NCBI GenBank assembly: GCA_011503125.2
Contig: WWBZ02000040.1
Span: 3,038,001 to 3,102,000, forward strand
DNA: 64,000 nt
Direction of reading: 5' to 3'
Origin: Botryosphaeria dothidea
Lineage: Eukaryota > Ascomycota > Dothideomycetes > Botryosphaeriales > Botryosphaeriaceae
Shown: one piece after another, positions 45,901 through 56,143 of the stretch
Position numbering within the stretch: position 1 is the stretch's first letter
How the letters are laid out: the number at the start of each line of letters is the position of its first letter
Notes under the pieces: generated by a model
Databases searched by the model: none
Told to the model about the DNA's origin: nothing
The model's input: the letters and a program-made list of their open reading frames with translations, nothing else
Program-made: the position numbers and the translations under genes

Positions 45901-46638
45901 TTATGCTGCGGCCCGTTTGGGATGGAAGGCGGCAGGTGGAGGGGTGATGCCAAAGTCTTCCTCTTGAGCACCAGTCCATCGTCCTGATTGGAGCTGGGGT
46001 CTTTGGCCTCATCCGGGAAGCCTTGGTTTTCCAAAAGTATGGAACCCGGCAGTTCGGCGATAGCAGGCGTGGGAGGGGCTGTGTGAGAGCGAGGCCTGCC
46101 GCTGCCAGGCTCAGGGTTCCGGGACGGAGAAGGCAGCGGATTGTTGAAGGCTGGAGAGCGGAGCATGTCATTCACGACGGCGAGAATATTGGAGGCGGAG
46201 GCAACGGACGTGATTGCGGTCTCGTGGAGGACGGAGGAAGGCACGAATGTAGAGGCATCGACAGTGCTGCGGGCGCCAGCGGTGGCGAGTTGGAGGGGTT
46301 TGGGCCTGTGCCTTTTCTACAGATTTGTCAGTGTTGGTGTTGTCGTCCACTTATTGGAAACAGCGGACTGGCGAGGCAAAGAGCAAAATGGCCCGCGGAG
46401 CCCCAACGGGTCCTTGAACAGCCACTTGCGCAACGATCAATGCCGAAGTGCCCGTTTTAGAGTTCATGCAAACTTGACACATGCTGCTGACCTTGCGCTT
46501 CTTGGAGAGGGACACGTCTGTAGGCGAGTCCCACTGATACTGGTCCACTGGCATCAAGCCGTCCACGCGATACGACTGATACGCCTCTGCAGCATTGCGA
46601 CGGTCGCCTTTCGTCCAGGTGAAGAATTTGGAAGCCAT
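42987..46638 (-). CDS. large coiled-coil protein of unknown function
   Basis: Four exons (46638-46492, 46316-45657, 45560-45347, 45295-42987) give 1109 residues. The N-terminus (MASKFFTWTKGDRRNAAEAY) is followed by a Ser/Pro-rich region, a first coiled coil (exon 3, about 270-340), and a long coiled coil of roughly 370 residues starting near VEKLKKKLQLATEH and running to a region rich in Lys and Arg. The last 350 residues are Pro/Ser/Thr-rich and low in order, with repeated PP and TP motifs, ending in a Gly/Gln-rich tail. There are no membrane segments or enzyme motifs. The layout suits a scaffold (septum, spindle pole or polarity), but I do not recognise the family. The exon 3 acceptor is a CAGCAG tandem, so one Gln may be optional. 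Confidence 0.8.
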
Positions 46639-47306
46639 AACGAGCAAGAGACTGCGGCGGCGGCGGCGAGAAGGAAAGAGAGAGAAGCATCCATCAATCA
46701 CGCAAGGAAAGTGGCCGGCACGTCGCGTTGAGCCGGCAGTCGACAAACGAAGGAATGGACAGAGGGTCTAGTGCAATGCTCATGGGAAATGGATCCATTT
46801 CAGACAGGTGCAGCTCTTGCGCATATAGCAGATCCCCGTGCGGGCGCCTAGGGAGCTCTCAGGGCGAGCGGGGCCCAGGTCGAGGATATGCATAGTGGAG
46901 GCAGTCTACCGGGCACATCTGCGACACAGCAAGGGCGCGCACGAGGAGGGGGGCGCGTCACGCTGAAACGACAGGCCAGCATCCGGCTGCAGATGAAACA
47001 GTCGAGGAGGCTCGCCGACTGCGCCGCCAGCCTGTGCCTGGCGCGCCAATTGCAAGAGGGACTTAGGCGCTGTGGAGGACGAGCAAGCGCGGGAGGCACA
47101 GGAGGGACGAATGACGTGGGCTTGGCATCGCCCTGCAGAGGAACCAAAGCTCTTCCTTCCGGCGCTTCTCTCAAAAGCACCAACCCTCCACCAGCCTGCG
47201 CGCGCCCAGCCCGCCCTCTCTCACCAACCCCGCCTGCTAATGCTCGCTGCGTCTTAGCATCCAACGCAATCGCCGTACCCTCCAGGGCGCCCAGCCACCC
47301 GCTGTC
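46639..47306. promoter_or_regulatory. divergent promoter, coiled-coil gene / PML1-like
   Basis: The 668 bp between divergent starts is GC-rich with open frames on both strands that show no family signature. It should contain both promoters. Confidence 0.5.
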
Positions 47307-48395
47307 ATGCTAGCTGCTTCGGCCTCGCCGCCGCCGCGTCCACGCCGTCATTCGCTTTCTGACGATGACGACAGAAGCTCCCGGCCGAAAGACGGCGCCC
47401 GCGACAGGCATCGTCGGAGACGAGACTCGCGTAGCCCGGACCAGGACTACGATGCTCGCCGGAAACACCACCGCTCGCGCCGTCACCGCGACGACGACGA
47501 CGGCTCGGCAGGCGCGTCGGACGAGGAGCGCGCAGCGCGCAGACGCGGGAGAGACCGCAGCAGGAGCCGAAGCCGGAGCAGGTACAGGCACCATAGGAGC
47601 CGCAGCAAGGACGCCGCCCGCGACAGGTACGAGAAGAAGCGGCGCTACGACGACGTGCGCTCGCGCAGCCCGCGCCGCCATCACCGTTCAGATCGACGCA
47701 AGGACCGCGACGAGTCTCCCCGCCATTCTCGCCGCAGCAGGCACGACCGCCACGACCATCGCTCCCGCTCGCCCTCGCCCAAACGCCGTAGACCGTCCGC
47801 CAGCGCTTCCCCGCCCCGCAAGCGCTCCAACAAGCCTCTGCCGTCGCAGGAGGCTGCCTACCGCGGCGGCGCCGGGGAAGGTTCTGCTGAGGGCGCTGAG
47901 CAGCCTGTGGAGAAGCAGAAGCCGAACTTCAAGCAGACGGGCCTGCTGGCTCGCGAGGCCAACACGGTCACGGTCGGCGGCACGGCCGTCGTCCTGAAGT
48001 ACAACGAGCCGCCCGATGCGCGGAAGCCGCCTGCCCGTGACGAGTGGCGATTGTTCGTTTTCAAGGGTCAAGATTGCCTCCAAACGATCGAGCTGGGGAG
48101 CCGTAGCTGCTGGCTGATTGGTCGCGAGGCCGCCGTTGCAGATTTACTGGTGGAGCATCCTAGTACCAGCAAGCAACATGCGGTGCTGCAGTTCCGGTAT
48201 ACCACGCGTGTCAATGAGTATGGTGACAAGGATGCAAGGGTCCGGCCCTACCTTATTGATCTGGAGAGCAGCAACGGCACCATTCTGAACGGAGACCGGA
48301 TCGAGCCGGCGCGATATGTCGAGTTCATGGACAAAGATGTCATGAAAATTGGCCACAGCGAGCGCGAGTACGTATTGATGTTGCCGCCAAAATAA
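47307..48395 (+). CDS. PML1: RS-rich FHA-domain splicing factor, PML1/SNIP1 family
   Basis: This is a single-exon gene of 362 residues. The first half (to about 180) is packed with Arg, Ser, Asp and His in RS, RHR and SPSPKR patterns, typical of a disordered nuclear splicing-factor region. A family-typical NFKQTGLLAREAN segment follows, then an FHA domain (about 250-350) with the phosphopeptide-binding landmarks WLIGREA, STSKQHAVLQF and ESSNGTILNGD. Yeast Pml1 and animal SNIP1 share this FHA domain; Pml1 joins Bud13 and Snu17 in the RES complex, which helps splicing and retains unspliced pre-mRNA in the nucleus. The long RS region matches SNIP1 more than the short yeast protein. Confidence 0.88.
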   Translation: MLAASASPPPRPRRHSLSDDDDRSSRPKDGARDRHRRRRDSRSPDQDYDARRKHHRSRRHRDDDDGSAGASDEERAARRRGRDRSRSRSRSRYRHHRSRSKDAARDRYEKKRRYDDVRSRSPRRHHRSDRRKDRDESPRHSRRSRHDRHDHRSRSPSPKRRRPSASASPPRKRSNKPLPSQEAAYRGGAGEGSAEGAEQPVEKQKPNFKQTGLLAREANTVTVGGTAVVLKYNEPPDARKPPARDEWRLFVFKGQDCLQTIELGSRSCWLIGREAAVADLLVEHPSTSKQHAVLQFRYTTRVNEYGDKDARVRPYLIDLESSNGTILNGDRIEPARYVEFMDKDVMKIGHSEREYVLMLPPK

Positions 48396-50611
48396 AGGGA
48401 AGGAAAAAAGGCTAGTAGGTTGTCTCAGACCTTGCAAGGAGGCCGCAATCGACAACGGTAGGCACACGAATGTTTTAATCGATAGGATGAGTAACGCTAG
48501 CCATCGAAAGACAGCTTTGCTCATTCCCTAATGTACGTACCAAAAAGAAAAATCACAGAAGCGGTCGCGTGCTTTGAGGGGGTTAGTGAGGGGGAGCCCG
48601 AGGCGCGACCGCTCCCACGAGCATCAGCCTCAACACCAAACCAGGGTATGCGACAATTCTCGCCAATCAACACCACTACCACACTGGGGGTAACAAGAGA
48701 TTCACAGCCACATCTTCCCTTCGGTCGCTCCGCAGCATTCGGCCCTTTGAACCAGACGTTCGATGTTGGACTTAGTCGATCCTTATCCGGTAGAGTTGCA
48801 TGGGCTTTTTCGCTGATGCGAGCCCGCGGGTTGGGTTCCCTTTTTTTGCCGCCTCTGCGGGCTGGGTGCGGGCGGGCGGGGGGGCCATTTGGCGTGCGTG
48901 GAAGGTAGTTTAAGCTTTCGCTGGCCTCCAGACGACGAACCTTCTTTTAGCACTGGCGGGCAGGAACATAAAAATGGGCCCGAACTTGCATTGCAGCGGG
49001 CGCCGGCCGCCTCTTTTTTTGCACCAAGGGGCGTGAGTGGTACGGTATTGCGCAGAAGTGGCGTCGGGCATTTCCCTTCGCGGGAGAGATGACGGACGTA
49101 GCTCCGGCCGACCTGAAGTGGTAGTGGTGATGGACGGGGGACAACAAGAGTAAAACATGGCCGGTTTTGTTTGATGACTTACTTTTCTGTGTCTTTCTTT
49201 TGCTTCTGGGATTCATCTTGCTCCCTCCCTCCCTCCCTCCCGGCCGCAGGGGGGGAGCAGCGCGAACTAGCGGCTCGCTCGCCATGTCCATCCTTTGTTC
49301 TCGCCCGCCGGCCAACACCGATGAAATGGGGATGGGGGCGGGTGCGGGCTTGGGTACCTACTGGAGATGAACTAGTAGGGGCGAGCCATAGTGACGGTAG
49401 TCGGGCCGAGTAGCGCTACCTGCCGGCACCTTTGGGGAGGGCAATCGGATCATTGGAACCGAGCGGGGGGGGGGCGGGCTTATTGGGCGCGGTGGTTCGG
49501 CTGGTTATGAATGAATAAGAAGATGCAGCTTGTACGCGGAAGAACGGGGCGTGGTGCCGTGGACTGGACGGATGGTGGGTCGCGGGCTCATTATTATTGT
49601 GCCTTTTGGATATCAAATGATGCTTTGGAGGGGACTTCCATCGTTGTTCTGGACGCCCGCTTTTCCTCTCAGACACGCGAAAACGCTGCTGAAAGTCAAA
49701 AAAAGACCCTGCATGTGCAACAAGATTCACTCTGATACATGATTCATCCCGGTCGTTGTCATATCCGGGCCTGACGCTGCACGATCCCAGCTGCCCACTG
49801 CAGTTCATTATCCGATCAGTTCAGAAAGAGGTCTCGACTAAATGTTCGGTCCGAAGCGTCTTCTTCGGCGGCTGAAATGGAAGGCAAGGCACCGCGAGCC
49901 GGGCAGTTTAGCGGCAGCGAAAGATACGAGATACGAGAAACGATATTAGTCTACGCTGGGGCCGCGCTTGCTACTATTCTGCATAGGTCATTATTTTTGC
50001 CCAACGTTGGAGCTACTTGCGTGCTCGCATGCCAAAAAATATAATAACGGCGAGGGCAAGGAATAATATGCCGAGATTGAATTGCGTGAGGCAAATAATG
50101 CCGACGCTATCCGCTTGGATGAAGGTGGACAGATCGACCTGCTCTATGAAGTCCGGAGGTCGTGATAGGGCGGTTAGAAAAAAGTGACAAGGATGCCGGC
50201 GCGAGCGGGCAGACCGATCTGGTTTCGGGGAAACTCTTGCCCCGACACCCTACCCGTAAGGCCACAGTAATTTGTGGAGCACGCATCCAAACTTCATCAC
50301 TCTCTCGTATCTTCGTTGTGCGAGTACGACCAACAACCTCCTTCACTTCAGTCCTCTTTCACCAATGCTCCGATTTCAATATTCTGGCTTGGATATCTCA
50401 TTTGCATCATTCTGTTCTTCTCCTTCACGCTACCGTCCACTCCGTTCTGAAACGACATCTACCTGGTATATTATGCAACTCCCCATAACCCACACCTGGA
50501 AGCCAATTTTGTACGACCGAAGCCAAAGATAACAGTAATGAAACCCGAAACAAACAGTAGCCGCCTAAAAACCTTCTCTTATCTACACTTTTTCGGTTTC
50601 CCCCCTCCCAT
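48396..50611. other. convergent intergenic region, no gene seen
   Basis: This 2.2 kb lies between the 3' ends of the PML1-like and PHO84-like genes. It contains G-rich runs (for example near 49470), a CTCC microsatellite and AT-rich patches near 50030-50060. No open frame has family features. Confidence 0.5.
49221..49240 (+). repeat. (CTCC)5 microsatellite
   Basis: Five tandem CTCC units are visible in the intergenic region. Confidence 0.9.
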
Positions 50612-52512
50612 TTACGCGGCATCGCCCTTCTCGTAGCTCTCGCTGCCCTCGCCCGCGCTCTCTCTCCGCAGGTGGCGGCCGTGGCTGGGGTCGTACTCGG
50701 GGGTGCCGGGCACCTCGCCGGCGAGCTGCTCGAGCGTCTTGCGCTTCGTCTCCGGGATGAGCAGCGTGGTGAAGATGCCGAGGAACATGAAGAGCGCGTA
50801 GATCTGCATGACGTGGTTGAGCCAGGGCGATGCGTTGTCGGCCGTCGCGCCGCGCGTGCGCAGCGGGCCGATGAGCACCTGCGCGATGATGGCGCCCACC
50901 TTGCCCGACGCCGCCGAAACGCCGTGCGACGACGAGCGGTAGCGCGTCGGGAAGCATTCGCCGGGCACGATGAAGGTCGTCGCGTTAGGACCTGTTGGGG
51001 GGAGGGGTGGTTAGCGCTTTTTGTTTGAGTGGTCGATGTGGGGTTCGAAAGGGGTTGCTTACCGAAGTTGAAGAAGAACTGGGACAGGACGTAGAGAGCG
51101 AGCAAGCCCTTCTTGCCGATCTGGTGGTAGGCGAAACCGATGATGCAGAAGAGGATGGTGAGGAGAGAGAAACCCATCAGCTGAATGGGCTTGCGGCCAA
51201 CGGTATCAACGGTGGCAACCGTGACCCAGTAACCGGGGATGGCACCGGCGCAGATGAGGATGAGGTTACCAACGGCGGTGTTGAAGAAGTACTCGTACAT
51301 GTTCTTGGTGTGGCTCGTGCCGTAGCCAATCTGGGTCAGAATAATCGAGTTGTTGAGACCGAGACCGTAGAAGGCAACATCCAGGAAGAACCAGGAACCG
51401 GCCGTACCGAGAAGAACCTTGCCATACTTCCATTGGGTGTAGTGGGCGAAGAAGTCCTGCCACGAGGCCTGGGGAACCTCGAGCTGGGGAGACTGCTCTT
51501 GCATGGCCTGGACACGGGTAATCTCATCGGGAATACCCTGGTGCTCGCCAGCCTTGTAGGCCTTGACGTCGGAACCAGCCTTGACAACATCACGAGCGAC
51601 ATCGAAGGTGTAGCGGGGAGTCTCCGGGATGGTCAGACGGTAGTAGAGGGCAATGCAGCCGGGGACGGCGCCGAAACCAATGATGATACGCCACATCTTG
51701 TCGACGGCCAGACTGCAGATGCCAGTGCAGGTGGAAGCGGAGGTGGCGCTCTCAAGCGACTCCTTGAAGCCAGCAGTGACGATCAGAGCGATGATAGCAG
51801 CACCAAATTGGCCGAAACCCTGCATGGCGAAGACGGAACCCATCATAGCTCCTCTCCACTTGGTGGTAGCGAATCTAGAATCGGGTCAGTACACTGCTGG
51901 CAAGAGAATCACGCTGATACTTACTCGGAAGTGATGATGGAAGAAAGAGGGTAATCGCCACCGATACCGATGCCCATAAGCACACGCCAGAAGACAAGGA
52001 GACCGACGATGGACATGGATTGCGAGGGAGCAGACAGAGCCTGGGCAAGTGTAGCGAAGATGATCATGATGAGCTCAAGACCGTACATCTTCTTACGGCC
52101 GACAACATCGGCAAGGATACCGAAACCGACCTGGCCGATGACGGTACCCGCGCTGGTGGAGACCTTGATGGAGGTGTCGGCGGGCTCGGGAATCTTGCCC
52201 TTGTTGTGGTGCCAGTAGGCTACACCCAGCATTGGAGTGGCCAGGTTGATGGCGAAGATGTCGTAGGCATCGGTGAAGAAACCAATACCGGCAACAACAA
52301 TGGCACGCACGTGGTACCAGCCGAAGGGAGCCTTATCGATTTCGGCGAGAGCAAGACGTCTCCGCTCATTGGGGTCCGCAATGTGGGCTGGGCACGGGTT
52401 AGTGACGGAGGCTCCGGCGAAGCCGTGAAGACAGTTGCATACCATAGTCATTGTGGAAGTTGTGGAACGCAGAGTTACCGCCAGCGGTCTTGTGGACAAC
52501 CGGAGCAGCCAT
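50612..52512 (-). CDS. PHO84: high-affinity inorganic phosphate:H+ symporter, PHO84 type
   Basis: Exons 52512-52443, 52387-51925, 51874-51063 and 50991-50612 give 574 residues. The phosphate symporter signature GGDYPLSSIITSE (166-178) lies at the end of helix 4 and is split by intron 2. Other hallmarks are AGIGFFTDAYDIF, GRKKMYG, and a long central cytosolic loop (about 255-330). Twelve helices are expected. PHO84 proteins import phosphate with protons at the plasma membrane, and in yeast also signal phosphate status to PKA. Three CACGTG boxes lie 0.5-1.05 kb upstream, which fits control by a Pho4/NUC-1 bHLH factor. The C-terminus is short, acidic and cytosolic. Confidence 0.93.
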
Positions 52513-53019
52513 GGTTGGCGCGATGCTCTTCGGCAAGATAAGGTTCTGTTGGGGAGCGGCGGGCGTGGCACAGCAGGAGAAGAGTGGTGGCAGTGGAGCG
52601 GAAGGAAGGGCTTAAGTAGAGGATGTCACAGCATGGAAAAAGAGGATTAGAAGGGTGGCACCTTACGAGGTAGCTTCCGAGGCTTTGCTGAAAACGCCTA
52701 TGTGGCCCGGTGTTCGGTACACGGCAGTAGCAGGCACAGGGCGACAAGGCCAATAAGGGCAATGCATGCCTGCACGAGCAAGGTTGGATGACTAGCGGCC
52801 GCGAAACTCTCGAGCATCTGGATCATCCAAGGGACGGATGAGCGGGCTGATGGGCCCTGCCAAGCGTCATCAGGCAGTTCCAAGAGCGTCTCCCGCAGCG
52901 AAGAGGACGCAAGAGGGCGGCCAAGAGCTAGGCAGCGGTCGAGCATCGCGTCGTGTGGCGTACGGAGGAAGCCATGGCTGTCGGGGAGAGCGTTGGGGGC
53001 GCGGAGCCAATCAGGTGCG

Positions 53020-53025
53020 CACGTG
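53020..53025. promoter_or_regulatory. CACGTG E-box, PHO84 upstream, site 1
   Basis: A palindromic CACGTG lies 508 bp upstream of the phosphate transporter start. This is the core site of Pho4/NUC-1 bHLH activators of phosphate starvation genes. Confidence 0.45.
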
Positions 53026-53172
53026 TGCCTGGTCTGCTAGCCGTGATTGGCCGCCAAAGGTTATTCTCACCTCGCCCGCCCTTGCCCGTCTGCTGAAAAC
53101 ATCCGCCTTCAGCACGCTGTGCCATTCTTCGCGTCGTTTACACGACGCAAAACGCCGCCCCCAGCCGGGTTG

Positions 53173-53178
53173 CACGTG
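53173..53178. promoter_or_regulatory. CACGTG E-box, PHO84 upstream, site 2
   Basis: A second CACGTG sits 661 bp upstream of the start, in GCACGTGC context, as in many high-affinity Pho4 sites (GCACGTGG/C). Confidence 0.45.
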
Positions 53179-53555
53179 CCGTTTTTACGCCTTTAGGCAA
53201 AGCTCCCGCCGCCCACCCTTTGCTCTGGCCCATCCTGGAACCGCTATCGCGACTGCCTGCCGCGTCCGATATTGGCGTCGCCCGCGCATCTTCGAAAACT
53301 GCGAGGGTCAAGACATTTCCAAGCCCTGGTGCGGCGCATCAAGCACCCCAAGCAACACTCCAGAGATGCCAATGCCAGTGTGGCCGCAGACAAGACATGG
53401 CACCGCACTGACGAGGCCTCCCAGAAGAATACAGTCCCCACGCGACAGATTGCTTTGTTTCGTTCGGACGGGGCCTTCAGCCGCTGATAGTCAGGAATTG
53501 ACGCCGACGCGAACGCGAACGTGGCCGCCGTGTGGGGGCTTCCGGGTGTGCTCTC

Positions 53556-53561
53556 CACGTG
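53556..53561. promoter_or_regulatory. CACGTG E-box, PHO84 upstream, site 3
   Basis: A third CACGTG lies about 1.04 kb upstream of the start. At this distance a role is less certain. Confidence 0.35.
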
Positions 53562-55039
53562 CGACGACACGGCCATTCCAAGTGGTTGACTCGCAACTGA
53601 CACCCGGCTTGCCTCCTACGCCGCCACTTCGTTAGCTGCGTCTGCTTTTTCTTTCCAGAACATCGTCCGTTGTCACACTCGTCGCCCAACCCCGGCTCTC
53701 GTACCAACCCACCAAACACTTCAGCCCAGGGCGGGCCCAACCCAATGGTTGCTGAACCCACACGGTTGCCGCCGCGCCCTGCTCACTGATCTTCCTCTGC
53801 ATGCATCGTCTTCTGCAGAAGGCCCACCCTTTCGCCTCGATCCTTGCGTCAAAGACCATGGCACCCCTACTCCCGATTGCCTTGAACCCTTGATCTACTT
53901 TTAGCTTCCTAACCTGCACGTCACAAGCACGATCTTCCGCTTCGCAGTCTAATCCAAGATGGCGGTGCGCTTTGCAAGGCAAGCTTACCGCAAACAAAGA
54001 AAAAAGGGCAGAAAAAAAAGTTTGGAGCTGAGTCGCGACCCTTGAGAACGCCACAAGCGGCATCCTACCGCGCAACAGCGCCGCACTTAGCACGCACATG
54101 CCTCGCATAGACACTTTCAGTGGCTTCGGATACTGCCAAATACATCATACGTGCAGTCACTAGAGTTTCAACAAGTCTCGATTTCACTGGTGGTGGGCGC
54201 CTCTGGATCGATTATGGTGCGATGGCGAAGACTGCCACGCCAGGAATACGCGGTCACCCCTCCTCGGCTATGCCGACTGATCAGCCGCATGGCGCATGAT
54301 GGCTGTAGCCCTATCGTCAATGTCATGGTCTGGGTCGGGGTGGTTGTTGGCCGATGTCCCGAATTACCGCCCACCCCTGCGTCCAATCACGGCACTCTAA
54401 GATCATTCACCACAGCTCGAAAGGAATGCGACTCTCATCCCACATCGCTGATCTTGCCCGGCAGACTAGTAACCTGAATGTTGAGGTTCTCCTTTTTTGT
54501 TCGTTCGAGGTTGTCTAATCACGCCGTCCTCACCGGCCTTTCGAGTGGACGAAATCACCGACAGAGCTGCACATCTCGATCGTCCCGACGAAAGGACCGG
54601 TTGGTCGAAACGAGATGTTCATCCCTCACCGAAAATGTAGGTTAGGTGGCATCCTCATGCGCCGACTCGCGGTCATGGCTCGCCGTACGCGTATTCATTC
54701 CGTCGTCGGCGCAGCCGCAGTGTTCTCGGTGTAAATGCAAACTTCAGGAAGCATTGAGGCAGGCCAGTTCTTGCAGTAAGACGGCAAAACGGCCGTATGT
54801 CGTCGGCGAAACATCTTGGCGATTTGCGTGTTTTCATCCATGCACTCGAGCATCAGCGAACTGTCAGAATATGGTATTTCAACTTTGATCATGGAGATTC
54901 TACAGGGAATGGCTCAGATATCCCACCTCGAGGGTCCGTACACCCTTACGTCTCTACATGAACTCAAATACTCCTCCCAAAAAAAAAGTGAATAGAATCC
55001 AGCAACGTCGATTGCCAGCCATTCCACTTTAGCGGCCCG

Positions 55040-55705
55040 TTAGTAGGGGAACGAAGTGCTCAAGTTAGGAATGGGTACGTCCGGCGGCCAGGCGTCCTTC
55101 CACGTCGTCTCGGGCGTGTTCCGGACGATGCTGAGGAAGTAGTCGAAGCGCGAGGTGGGCAGCGGCGCCTTCGGCTGCGGTGCCCACGCGCCCAGCGTTT
55201 TGGTGATGACCTGGCTCCACACCTCGTTGATGGGCTCGAGCACGTCGATCACCGACACCCACCCGTCGCGCCCGGTCTTGGTCGTCGTGCTGGTGATCAG
55301 CGCGAGCGTGTGCCCGTTGACCACCGGCTTGGGCCCGTCCGTCTGCCAGAACACCGTGTACACGCCGTTGTCGGGCGCGCGGCGCTGGAGGGCCGTGAAG
55401 TTTGGGTTGATGCTGGTGCCAGTGTTGTTGTTGCTGTCGTTCTTATTCCTGTTCGTGTAGATCGTCGAGAAGCCGGATAGCCGTGGCGTGGAGACCTGCG
55501 GCATTGCTGTTGCGGCGGGCAGAGTGGTTTGAGGTGAGGATTTTGGCGTCGCCATTGTGGTGGGTGTCACCATTGCGATGGGCGTCGCCCTTGCGGCGTT
55601 GATGTGGACGTTGTTGCTGCTGTCTTTGGTGAAGCCCATGGATGCACCGGAGTGAGGAAAGAGGAGCATGGCGGCCGAAGCCGAGAGAGGAATGCTGAGG
55701 CGCAT
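55040..55705 (-). CDS. small secreted protein without cysteine, unknown function
   Basis: This single-exon gene encodes 221 residues. A hydrophobic N-terminus (MRLSIPLSASAAMLLFPHSG) suggests secretion. Residues about 40-57 form three hexapeptides of (A/V)TPxxM type from an 18 bp repeat, within a Thr/Pro-rich spacer. The C-terminal half (about 110-221) looks folded, with VYTVFWQTDG, VNGHTLALITSTTT and WVSVIDVLEPINEVWSQV. There is no cysteine in the whole protein, which is unusual for a small secreted fungal protein. I do not recognise the family. It is transcribed towards the PHO84 promoter. Confidence 0.65.
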   Translation of the reverse strand: MRLSIPLSASAAMLLFPHSGASMGFTKDSSNNVHINAARATPIAMVTPTTMATPKSSPQTTLPAATAMPQVSTPRLSGFSTIYTNRNKNDSNNNTGTSINPNFTALQRRAPDNGVYTVFWQTDGPKPVVNGHTLALITSTTTKTGRDGWVSVIDVLEPINEVWSQVITKTLGAWAPQPKAPLPTSRFDYFLSIVRNTPETTWKDAWPPDVPIPNLSTSFPY

Positions 55706-56143
55706 TGTGAGCAGGCGTATCCAAAGACTAGTCGTGGTCGAGGACTAGAGGGATGTCGATAGGCCTGGATCTACGATATGGAGGTCCGCGCGCCTTCTTA
55801 AGTGCTTGCTACATCGCGCAGCATCATACTTGTGACCAGCGTCGACATGTAAGGCTCCAAGCTCCACATTTGAGATCCGACCATACCCTTTCTCTCACGG
55901 ATGCACCTCTGTGGACGTACATTGCAGATCTATCCAGTCAAAAACAAGAATCACAGAGTGGCGCGAGTAGTCAAATCTTCCATAGATTTAATGATTTTGA
56001 CTACGCATAATGCCGCACGAGCATGCAACTTGAGACTGCAAAAGCCACAAAAGCGGAATTTCATACTGCACAGCTGTCGTGAGTCACCTCTTAGCGTCCC
56101 AGGGACGGCACCAAGTGCCCTTCGCCAAACCAGGCATCTCCAA
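55706..56143. other. intergenic, promoter of the small secreted protein
   Basis: These 438 bp lie between the CWH43 stop and the start of the small secreted protein gene, both on the minus strand. I see no gene. Confidence 0.5.

Larger units (their letters stand above)
52513..55039. other. upstream region of PHO84, no gene seen
   Basis: This 2.5 kb runs from the PHO84 start to the stop of the next minus-strand gene. The first 1.1 kb contains three CACGTG sites and is the likely promoter. The longest frame (52838-53635, plus) is compositionally biased and matches nothing I know. The rest shows no feature. Confidence 0.5.

Noticed and set aside
50995..51954. 319-codon plus-strand open frame antisense to PHO84
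   Set aside because: Shadow frame over a clear phosphate transporter with conserved signature; sequence is Gly/Asp/Val-biased.
52838..53635. 265-codon plus-strand open frame upstream of PHO84
   Set aside because: Arg/Pro/Ser-biased, no domain, overlaps the probable PHO84 promoter and other random frames.
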